NCBI GenBank assembly: GCA_003486705.1
Contig: DNGE01000030.1
Coordinates: 1-6,610 of the forward strand
Direction: 5' to 3'
DNA length: 6,610 nucleotides
Source: Bacillota bacterium
Lineage (GTDB): Bacteria > Bacillota_I > Bacilli_A > MOL361 > Turicibacteraceae
The notes under the pieces were generated by a model that saw only the letters and a program-made list of their open reading frames with translations, was not told the origin of the DNA and did not search any database. Positions 1-4,563 of this stretch are shown here, in pieces. Position numbers and translations under genes: made by a program. Position 1 is the stretch's first letter. The number at the start of each line of letters is the position of its first letter.

Positions 1-1
1 C

Positions 2-52
2 TTTGTTGACCAAAACTTGAGCGGTGAAGAAACAACGGGTTACATCCTCTAA
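2..52 (+). CDS. C-terminal end of an unidentified upstream gene (partial)
   Basis: The plus-strand frame starting at base 2 is open to a TAA at 50-52 and encodes the last 16 residues of a protein, ending in ETTGYIL. The base composition is more balanced than in the following DNA, which fits a coding end. The fragment is too short to assign to a family. No hairpin terminator can be seen just after the stop. The minus strand is also open here, from an ATG at 61-59 without a ribosome binding site, so the direction of this fragment is not certain. Confidence 0.35.
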   Translation, partial: FVDQNLSGEETTGYIL

Positions 53-419
53 TATCGTCATTCTAAGGTCAGTACAGGTTTGCTCTAATTAATTGATTAC
101 TAAAAATAATAAAAGTAAGGTAATTCTCCATTGGTTTCAGTTCTGAGTTAGTTTTGCTATTTTTTATAAGTATTTTAATAGTAATAAAACCATTGGTTCT
201 AAAAATATCATTGGATCAATTGGCTTAACATTTAAATAGAAATTAAATTTAACTAAAGGATGTATTATTAATAGTATGATAGCCGATAACAACAGTTATG
301 TTTAACAAAGCCTAATATAAAAAACATTAGTTATTATAAATGATATCTTTAAGTGTTATGATTATATTTATGTATCATTTCACTCAACTAAATAGTCAAA
401 AATTGACTGATATAGGCGT

Positions 420-455
420 GTTTAGCTTAATAAACCGCGATACATTAATGTCGCG
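420..455 (+). other. Two abutting small hairpins
   Basis: GTTTA (420-424) pairs with TAAAC (431-435). Directly next to it, CGCGATA (436-442) pairs with TGTCGCG (449-455), with one G-U pair and the loop CATTAA. The second stem holds almost the only GC-rich bases in this AT-rich stretch. No T-tract follows, so neither is a normal intrinsic terminator. Role unknown; it may be an operator-like palindrome or RNA structure. Confidence 0.3.
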
Positions 456-473
456 ATGGATTTAAGTATGAAC

Positions 474-488
474 AGATAACGTTTATCT
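474..488. promoter_or_regulatory. Inverted repeat AGATAA-N3-TTATCT
   Basis: AGATAA (474-479) and TTATCT (483-488) are perfect inverted arms around CGT. The site lies about 50 bases upstream of the -35 of the ymfFH promoter. It shares the core GATAAC/TTTATC with the palindrome at 4505-4518 upstream of the transporter gene. A dyad in AT-rich DNA can arise by chance, so an operator role is only a suggestion. Confidence 0.25.
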
Positions 489-535
489 ATCTTTAGATAT
501 TAAATAAAAATAATACTATAATTTTATCAAAAGAG

Positions 536-564
536 TTTACAGTTAAATTATGGAACCCTATAAT
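536..564 (+). promoter_or_regulatory. Sigma-A promoter of the ymfF-ymfH operon
   Basis: TTTACA (536-541, one mismatch to TTGACA) is followed by a 17-base spacer and a perfect TATAAT (559-564). This is the best promoter in the window. Transcription would start near 571, giving a leader of about 110 nt before the ymfF start codon. A second perfect TATAAT at 644-649 lies closer to the gene but has no good -35, so it is at most an accessory promoter. Confidence 0.7.
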
Positions 565-570
565 TAACGT

Positions 571-680
571 ATAGACTAACAAGGTTGAACTAAAAAGACA
601 GAAATAAACGCATAAAACTGTCATGAGCAAGCGTGTAGTTGGATATAATAATTGTTAGAATTTATAAGGTGGTGATACTA
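571..680 (+). other. Possibly structured 5' leader of ymfF
   Basis: CTAACAA (576-582) can pair with TTGTTAG (652-658), closing a domain that ends just before the ribosome binding site. Inside it, GACAG (597-601) pairs with CTGTC (618-622). ACGC (608-611) in that hairpin's loop could pair with GCGT (631-634), which would make an H-type pseudoknot. I do not recognise a known riboswitch. The stems are short, so the structure is tentative. Confidence 0.25.
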
Positions 681-1955
681 ATGGAAGTGCGTCAATATGA
701 TGATTTAGGATATACGCTCACAACGGTTAAATCAACTAAACTAAAAACGAATTTAATCTCTGTTACTTTCCAATCAGAAATTAGTCGAGAAACAGTGACA
801 CAACGATCGTTGCTGCCATATGTTTTACGTTCGGGAAGTGCAAAATATCCTTCAAAAAAAGATTTAAATACATATTTAGAAACATTATACGGTTCATCTT
901 TATCGGTGACTGTAGAGAAAAAGGGTCAAACTCACAATGTTAAGTTTTATTTATCAGTCGCAAATGATAAATTTATTCAAAGCGAGAGTCAACTATTAGT
1001 AAATGGAATTGAACTTTTAAAGGAAGTATTATTACATCCATTAACTGAGAATGGTAGCTTTAAAACGTCAATTGTAGATGTAGAGAAACGTTTATTAAAA
1101 GAGTACATTGAATCGCTCTATGATGATAAAATGTCATACTCTTTACAAAAATTAATTGAATTAATGTGTAAAGATGAGCGTTTTAGTACCAATACCATTG
1201 GATACATTGAAGATTTAGACACAATGACGGCACAAGATGTGTATAAAGAATACGAATCGATGTTAAAAAATGACCAAATGATGATTTGTGTTGTTGGAGA
1301 TATTGATCATGAAGCCGTGCATAAAGAATTTAAACAACACTTTACTTTCGAACATCCAAACAAAATTGTTGATGTTGTTGATAAGGAAGATAAAAAAATA
1401 ACTGAAGTAGTCGTTGAAAAAGAAATTCAAGCCATTACTCAGGGGAAATTAAATATTGGATATCGTACGAATACTCGTATTGGTGAAGCTGATTACATTC
1501 CATTACTTGTTTTCAATGGTGTTTTTGGTGGGTATGCTCACTCTAAATTATTTATGAATGTTCGTGAGAAAGCATCTTTATGCTACTATTGTGGAACGCG
1601 CTTAGACAACTATAAAGGTGTTATGTATATTTATTCAGGAATTGAAAATAAAAATTATGATAAAGCCTTAGAAATTATTGATCAACAATTAGAAGATATG
1701 AGAGTTGGAAATTTTACAGATAAAGAGATTGATTTAGCTAAAAAATCACTCATTAACTCTAAACTTGAGTCAATGGATAGCGCCTCTGGGATGATGGCTC
1801 ACGTCTCATTAAATACGGTGCTTGGACAAGATGTAACAGTCGAAGAGTGGGTTAATTCAGTTAATGCAGTTAGCGCGGATGATATTAAGCGTGTCGCAGC
1901 AAAAATTGAAAAAGATACAATCTTCTTTCTTACTGGAAAAGAGGTGACAGAGTAA
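681..1955 (+). CDS. ymfF: M16 peptidase-like non-catalytic subunit, YmfF type
   Basis: This 424-residue protein has the two-domain fold of the insulinase/processing peptidase family M16. It lacks the zinc motif HxxEH: the matching segment (about residues 44-56) reads LLPYVLRSGSAKY. It keeps the end of the N-terminal domain (ICVVGDID, about 202-209). In the C-terminal domain it keeps the glycine-rich FGG (about 282-284) and the RExASLCYY segment (about 295-303), the Arg/Tyr site that such partner subunits use for substrate binding. It is therefore expected to be the inactive half of a heterodimer with the next gene product, in the cytoplasm, as no signal peptide is seen. In Bacillus subtilis YmfF and YmfH are linked to the 5-aminopentanol modification of elongation factor P; the exact activity is not established. 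The start at 681 was chosen because AAGGTGGTG (666-674) lies six bases upstream. An in-frame TTG at 639 would add 14 residues but has no ribosome binding site. An AlbE/AlbF-like role in peptide maturation is an alternative, but no precursor peptide is visible. Confidence 0.85.
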   Translation: MEVRQYDDLGYTLTTVKSTKLKTNLISVTFQSEISRETVTQRSLLPYVLRSGSAKYPSKKDLNTYLETLYGSSLSVTVEKKGQTHNVKFYLSVANDKFIQSESQLLVNGIELLKEVLLHPLTENGSFKTSIVDVEKRLLKEYIESLYDDKMSYSLQKLIELMCKDERFSTNTIGYIEDLDTMTAQDVYKEYESMLKNDQMMICVVGDIDHEAVHKEFKQHFTFEHPNKIVDVVDKEDKKITEVVVEKEIQAITQGKLNIGYRTNTRIGEADYIPLLVFNGVFGGYAHSKLFMNVREKASLCYYCGTRLDNYKGVMYIYSGIENKNYDKALEIIDQQLEDMRVGNFTDKEIDLAKKSLINSKLESMDSASGMMAHVSLNTVLGQDVTVEEWVNSVNAVSADDIKRVAAKIEKDTIFFLTGKEVTE

Positions 1956-3241
1956 TGGAGAAAAAAGTTTTTGAGCAACTTGAGGAAACACTTTACTATG
2001 AACAATTAGCGAATGGATTAGATGTTTATTTATTACCCAAAGCAGGAATCAATAAATCTTTTGCGACATTTACAACAAAGTACGGTTCTATCGATAATGA
2101 ATTTGTACCTCTAAATAAAACTGACATGTTACGTGTTCCAGATGGGATTGCCCATTTCTTAGAGCATAAACTATTTGAAAAAGAAGATTATGACGTATTT
2201 GAAAAATTCTCAGCACATTCAGCTTCTTCAAATGCCTTTACATCATTTACACGCACATGTTATTTATTTTCGTGTACAAGTGAGCTTCATGAAAATCTAA
2301 CTACGCTAATCGAATTTGTTCAAAATCCTTACTTCTCACCAGAAACGGTTGAAAAAGAAAAAGGAATTATTGAACAAGAAATTAATATGTATAATGACAA
2401 TCCGGATTCTAAAGCCTATTATGCAATTATTAATAATTTATTCCACAACCATCCTGTTAAAATTGATATTGCTGGAACCGTTGAATCTATTCAAGAGGTA
2501 ACGGCAGATTTATTATACGAATGCTATCATACATTCTATCATCCTTCAAATATGCTATTATTCATTGTGGGTGATTTTGATGTAGAAGCAACGATGACCT
2601 TAATTCGTGATAATCAAGCAGCTAAAGATTACACAAAACAACCACCGATTGAACGTCAATATCCAAACGAACCAGCGACGGTTGCAACACCTGAAAGTAC
2701 AATGGAAATGGAAGTTGCAACACCTAAGGTACTTGTTGGGATTAAAGATATTGTATCTGATCGCAGTGGAGAAGAACTATTGAAATGTGAGCTTGTTGCC
2801 GATATGTTAATGGATCTTACACTAGGTGCAAGTTCATCATTCCATGAAGATATGTTAGCTAAAGGGTATATTAATGAAAGCTTCACTTATGAAACAAGCT
2901 TTGATTTATCATTTGGTTTTAGCCTAGTAGGTGGCGATACAAAATACCCAGAAGAATTAGCTCAAAGCATTAAAGCGCAACTTGAAGTTATTCGAACTAT
3001 TAAAGTTGATGAGGCTGATTTTACACGTATTAAAAACAAAAAAGTGGGGCGCTTCCTAAATGCTTTAAATTCAGTTGAATTTATTGCGAACCAATTTACG
3101 CAATATGCGTTTAATGGAGTGCAATTATTTACGATTGTAGAAATTCTAGAAAAAATAACAGTAAGCGATCTTGAAGCATTTGCTAAAGACTACTTCAAAC
3201 CTGAAGCAGTGAGTGTATTCACAATGATGCCGAAAAAATAA
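1955..3241 (+). CDS. ymfH: M16 zinc metallopeptidase catalytic subunit, YmfH type
   Basis: This 428-residue protein is the catalytic M16 partner of YmfF. The inverted zinc motif HFLEH is at residues 67-71, with His67 and His71 as metal ligands and Glu70 as the general base. The third ligand is most likely Glu142 in the EKGIIEQEINMY segment. The stretch VPDGIAHFLEHKLFE and the end of the first domain (LLFIVGDFD, about 201-209) are typical of the family. The second domain shows the LGASSSFHEDMLAKGYINESF-type region from about 290. The spacing from His71 to Glu142 is about six residues shorter than in pitrilysin-type enzymes. The start ATG overlaps the ymfF stop as TAATG, and GAGGTGA (1941-1947) is well placed, so the two subunits are translationally coupled. 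In B. subtilis ymfI, a reductase gene needed for EF-P modification, follows ymfH. Here a terminator follows instead. Natural substrate unknown. Confidence 0.88.
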   Translation: MEKKVFEQLEETLYYEQLANGLDVYLLPKAGINKSFATFTTKYGSIDNEFVPLNKTDMLRVPDGIAHFLEHKLFEKEDYDVFEKFSAHSASSNAFTSFTRTCYLFSCTSELHENLTTLIEFVQNPYFSPETVEKEKGIIEQEINMYNDNPDSKAYYAIINNLFHNHPVKIDIAGTVESIQEVTADLLYECYHTFYHPSNMLLFIVGDFDVEATMTLIRDNQAAKDYTKQPPIERQYPNEPATVATPESTMEMEVATPKVLVGIKDIVSDRSGEELLKCELVADMLMDLTLGASSSFHEDMLAKGYINESFTYETSFDLSFGFSLVGGDTKYPEELAQSIKAQLEVIRTIKVDEADFTRIKNKKVGRFLNALNSVEFIANQFTQYAFNGVQLFTIVEILEKITVSDLEAFAKDYFKPEAVSVFTMMPKK

Positions 3242-3275
3242 AAAAGATGTTCCGGAAACGGAACATCTTTTTATA
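3241..3275 (+). terminator. Terminator of the ymfF-ymfH operon, probably bidirectional
   Basis: AAAAGATGTTCCG (3242-3254) and its exact complement (3259-3271) form a 13-bp stem, or 14 bp with the flanking A-T pair, closed by a GAAA loop. The descending arm ends in a run of five T. The ymfH stop codon touches the stem. A-rich sequence before the stem gives T-runs on the minus strand, so it can also stop minus-strand transcripts that read past the small RNA gene. Confidence 0.9.
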
Positions 3276-3278
3276 TAT

Positions 3279-3317
3279 AAAAAAATAGGAGAGTTGGTGG
3301 GGGGCACCAACTCTCCT
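3279..3317 (-). terminator. Intrinsic terminator of the minus-strand small RNA
   Basis: The arms 3287-3299 and 3305-3317 are perfect complements (13 bp, core GAGAGTTGGTG) around a five-base loop that is CCCCC on the minus strand. Seven T residues follow on the minus strand (3285-3279) after a single A. On the plus strand the hairpin is followed by GAGAGGGG, with no T-tract, so it is directional and points to a minus-strand transcript. Confidence 0.85.
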
Positions 3318-3483
3318 GAGAGGGGAATAGTATAAGGTTGTATTGAGACCTGGCATAAAAAAGTTTGCCAAGGCTATAACCCAATACGTTTGTTTGATGA
3401 GGGGATGTAAAAAATTAAAAATGGAATGAAAAACAATAATGAAAGGAATGTATTGCATGAACGGGGGGGTGTTCATGAATACA
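3279..3483 (-). ncRNA. Predicted small RNA with C-rich loops (about 205 nt)
   Basis: Read on the minus strand, a promoter, a structured body and a terminator are aligned. The predicted first nucleotides (3482) open a hairpin: GTATT + CATGAAC pair with GTTCATG + AATAC (3450-3482) with one bulged base and the loop ACCCCCCC. A central stem pairs GTATTG (3387-3382) with CAATAC (3345-3340). Inside it GCC..GG pairs (3373-3367 with 3354-3349) form a second helix. TCCCCTC occurs at 3405-3399 and again at 3326-3320, one on each side of the central stem and not needed for any stem. The RNA ends in a strong terminator whose loop is CCCCC. Open frames through it are unlikely genes because they run through both terminators. 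C-rich loops suggest pairing with G-rich Shine-Dalgarno sites. CsfG, a sporulation RNA of endospore formers, or an Rsa-type C-rich sRNA are candidates from memory only. Confidence 0.7.
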
Positions 3484-3489
3484 AAACAA

Positions 3490-3498
3490 ATTATATCA
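3490..3498 (-). promoter_or_regulatory. Extended -10 promoter of the small RNA
   Basis: The minus strand reads TGATATAAT: a perfect TATAAT with the upstream TGn of an extended -10 element. The expected start, 6-8 bases downstream, is 3482-3484, exactly where the first hairpin begins. The -35 position (3518-3513, CACACT) does not match TTGACA, so an activator may be needed. A sporulation sigma factor cannot be excluded, but its consensus is not evident. Confidence 0.65.
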
Positions 3499-3514
3499 AA
3501 ATTCGACAAAGAAG

Positions 3515-3532
3515 TGTGTACTTTTTGTGTAC
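3515..3532 (-). promoter_or_regulatory. Tandem GTACACA repeats upstream of the small RNA promoter
   Basis: On the minus strand GTACACA occurs at 3532-3526 and 3521-3515, separated by AAAA, so the period is 11 bp or one helical turn. Relative to a start at 3483 they lie at about -43 to -49 and -32 to -38, covering the missing -35. This is the usual geometry of an activator or response-regulator site. The protein is unknown. Confidence 0.4.
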
Positions 3533-3743
3533 AACTGATTTTAATTTTAAAGAATGCGTTTTCTTTTGGGTTGATGCAAAAGGATAAGTATCTATTTTTG
3601 TAATAATGTGTAATATTATTGAAAAAACTGTATAGAATACAAAAAATTCTAAAAAAAAGAAAAATGCTATTAATAAGTAGCTTTAAAGTTTTAAAATTGA
3701 CATTGTTAAGTATGAAAATAGAGGTTTAAATCTCAAAAAAGTT

Positions 3744-3768
3744 AAAATAATTCGTTATTTTGTTTTTT
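3744..3768 (+). terminator. Weak AU hairpin with T-run (doubtful)
   Basis: AAAATAA (3744-3750) pairs with TTATTTT (3755-3761) around a TTCG loop and is followed by G and six T. The form is terminator-like, but the stem has only A-T pairs and no gene ends just upstream. It may be a chance palindrome in AT-rich DNA or a protein site ahead of the ssb promoter. Confidence 0.2.
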
Positions 3769-3786
3769 AGAGATCAAGATGGAAAG

Positions 3787-3815
3787 TTTTCTTTATTAAA
3801 TGACTCTTTTATAAT
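3787..3815 (+). promoter_or_regulatory. Likely promoter of the ssb gene
   Basis: A perfect TATAAT lies at 3810-3815. The hexamer 17 bases upstream (TTTTCT, 3787-3792) is a poor -35, so the promoter may be weak or need an activator. The start would be near 3822, inside the palindrome at 3820-3831, giving a leader of about 44 nt. Confidence 0.5.
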
Positions 3816-3819
3816 TATT

Positions 3820-3831
3820 TTGTGCGCACAA
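3820..3831. promoter_or_regulatory. Palindromic operator candidate TTGTGCGCACAA
   Basis: This is a perfect 12-bp palindrome, with a GC centre that stands out from the AT-rich flanks. It sits five bases after the -10 and covers the predicted ssb transcription start, a typical place for a repressor. The regulator is unknown. A related but imperfect dyad, TTGTGTACAA, lies at 3525-3534. Confidence 0.45.
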
Positions 3832-3865
3832 CTTTAAAAAAATCCAAAAGGAGTGAATATCATTT

Positions 3866-4240
3866 ATGCTTAATAATGTCGTATTAGTCGGACGTGTCGT
3901 CAGAACCCCAGAACTTGTAGAAACAGCGGATGGTAAAAAAGTTTCAACCGTTACATTGGCTATTTCACGCTCATTTAAAAATGCTCATACCAATGAATAT
4001 GAAACTGATTTCATTAATGTTACATTATGGGAAGGAATAGCTAAAAGTGTGGTTGAGTATTGTGGCAAAGGTGCCATTATCGGTGTTAAAGGGAGGTTGG
4101 TACATAAAGTCTATGATGTACCAAATTATAAAACACTACGCGTTGTTGAAGTGATTGCAGAAAAGGTATCGTTTATTCAAACAAAAGCGCCAACTCCAGA
4201 ACTTGTTGATCCTGAATCTGCAAATGAGATTGCAATGTAA
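3866..4240 (+). CDS. ssb: Small single-stranded DNA-binding protein (SSB paralogue)
   Basis: This 124-residue OB-fold protein binds single-stranded DNA and would act as a tetramer, by analogy with the family. Typical SSB features are the N-terminal MLNNVVLVGRVVRTPEL, the DGKKVSTVTLAISR strand, the TDFINVTLWEGIAKSV core (residues about 47-62, with Phe49 and Trp55), and the KGAIIGVKGRL segment (about 68-78). The family's flexible tail and acidic DDxPF-like tip, which recruits repair and replication proteins, are absent. The protein ends PESANEIAM after a tail of about 20 residues. At this length it resembles B. subtilis SsbB, which works in competence, more than the longer replicative SSB, normally encoded between rpsF and rpsR. 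No ribosomal genes are beside it here. AAAGGAG (3847-3853) lies 12 bases before the ATG, slightly far. The gene is monocistronic with its own promoter, palindrome and terminator. No competence gene is nearby to support the role. Confidence 0.88.
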   Translation: MLNNVVLVGRVVRTPELVETADGKKVSTVTLAISRSFKNAHTNEYETDFINVTLWEGIAKSVVEYCGKGAIIGVKGRLVHKVYDVPNYKTLRVVEVIAEKVSFIQTKAPTPELVDPESANEIAM

Positions 4241-4292
4241 AACAAAATGACTACAATTAATGATTCTTTGTTTAGTTCTTATTATAATTTTT

Positions 4293-4321
4293 AGTGACCA
4301 TATGACGTGGTCACTTTTTTT
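4293..4321 (+). terminator. Terminator of ssb
   Basis: AGTGACCA (4293-4300) pairs perfectly with TGGTCACT (4308-4315) around a seven-base loop and is followed by a run of T to 4321. It lies about 50 bases after the ssb stop and separates ssb from the transporter unit. The other strand has no matching T-tract, so it acts on plus-strand transcripts only. Confidence 0.88.
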
Positions 4322-4357
4322 GTATAAATTTACAACTGTTGCAATATACCGCTGTGA

Positions 4358-4443
4358 TAAAGACAATTGATTGAATGTATGTTTGAGCACATCTAGGAGA
4401 TTATATTTCCTTCTAATAGATTTGAACCCTTCAGTTGTCTTTA
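4358..4443. repeat. Long inverted repeat in the ssb-transporter spacer
   Basis: The arms 4358-4370 and 4431-4443 are 13 bases long and complementary, with one G-T pair (core AAAGACAA / TTGTCTTT), separated by 60 bases. The enclosed DNA can form a further helix: ATCTAGGA (4391-4398) pairs with TCCT (4408-4411) and AGAT (4418-4421). No target duplication or transposase is visible. It could be a structured RNA, a small non-autonomous element, or chance. It lies upstream of the preferred transporter promoter. Confidence 0.35.
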
Positions 4444-4471
4444 CTAACTTTCCACACATTTTCGGTTGAAG

Positions 4472-4499
4472 TTCACATCATTATCTGTCAGAATAAAAT
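4472..4499 (+). promoter_or_regulatory. Promoter of the transporter-methyltransferase unit
   Basis: TTCACA (4472-4477) and TAAAAT (4494-4499), each one mismatch from consensus, are 16 bases apart. The predicted start is near 4506. An overlapping pair, TTGAAG (4466-4471) and CAGAAT (4489-4494) with a 17-base spacer, is a weaker alternative. Confidence 0.5.
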
Positions 4500-4504
4500 G
4501 GCAA

Positions 4505-4518
4505 TGATAACTTTATCA
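4505..4518. promoter_or_regulatory. Operator candidate TGATAACTTTATCA
   Basis: TGATAA and TTATCA form a perfect dyad around CT at the predicted transcription start of the transporter gene, where a repressor would block initiation. Sugar symporter genes are commonly controlled by a local repressor, but no regulator gene lies in the window. The half-sites look like Fur-family arms, but the spacing is shorter than a 7-1-7 box. Confidence 0.4.
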
Positions 4519-4563
4519 GCAGTTGAGAAAAATAAGTTAGAAAGATGAGGTAGAATCACATAA

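Larger units (their letters stand above)
53..535. other. AT-rich intergenic region with no convincing gene
   Basis: All three plus-strand frames are broken by frequent stops. The longest small ORF (340-465, 41 codons) has no ribosome binding site. The region holds short hairpins at 420-435 and 436-455 and an inverted repeat at 474-488. CCATTGGTT occurs twice (128-136 and 190-198). A weak promoter-like pair, TTGACT (403-408) and CTTAAT (426-431) with a 17-base spacer, lies in the middle but leads to nothing recognisable. I see no tRNA, IS end or CRISPR repeat. The length is unusual beside the compact genes that follow and may represent decayed DNA. Confidence 0.5.
3499..3809. other. AT-rich intergenic region between the small RNA and ssb
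   Basis: No open frame with a ribosome binding site exists here. It contains the tandem GTACACA repeats, an isolated TTGACA (3697-3702) without a good -10 at 16-18 bases, and a weak hairpin with a T-run (3744-3768). It separates the divergent small RNA (minus) and ssb (plus) promoters, so regulatory sites for both may lie in it. I see no mobile-element ends or RNA genes. Confidence 0.5.

Noticed and set aside
1..61. Minus-strand start of a gene reading out of the window
   Set aside because: Open from an ATG at 61-59 but without a ribosome binding site; too short to prefer over the plus-strand gene end.
340..465. 41-codon plus-strand ORF
   Set aside because: No ribosome binding site, no recognisable product, and it runs through the stacked hairpins.
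639..680. TTG start adding 14 residues to YmfF
   Set aside because: No ribosome binding site before it, and AAGGTGGTG is ideally placed for the ATG at 681.
1799..2005. Minus-strand open frame over the ymfF-ymfH junction
   Set aside because: It lies in antisense to two conserved genes and shows no domain.
2316..2501. Second plus-strand frame inside ymfH
   Set aside because: Low-complexity Lys/Ile/Leu product in the wrong frame of a conserved gene, without its own ribosome binding site.
2656..2886. Minus-strand open frame inside ymfH
   Set aside because: Antisense shadow of a conserved peptidase domain.
3287..3317. Hairpin as a second plus-strand terminator of ymfH
   Set aside because: On the plus strand it is followed by G-rich sequence, not T; only the minus strand has the T-tract.
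3219..3509. Minus-strand open frame of 96 codons across the ymfH-ssb spacer
   Set aside because: It runs through both terminators and into the end of ymfH, has no ribosome binding site, and its sequence is explained by the small RNA structure.
3697..3725. Perfect TTGACA as an ssb promoter
   Set aside because: No hexamer 16-18 bases downstream matches TATAAT in more than three positions.
3744..3761. ComK box upstream of the SsbB-like gene
   Set aside because: The A and T runs are separated by 10 bases, not the five of an AAAAN5TTTT half-box, and no second half-box is found at the expected distance.
4136..4459. Minus-strand open frame of 107 codons
   Set aside because: It crosses the ssb terminator and overlaps the well-supported ssb coding end; no family resemblance and no ribosome binding site.
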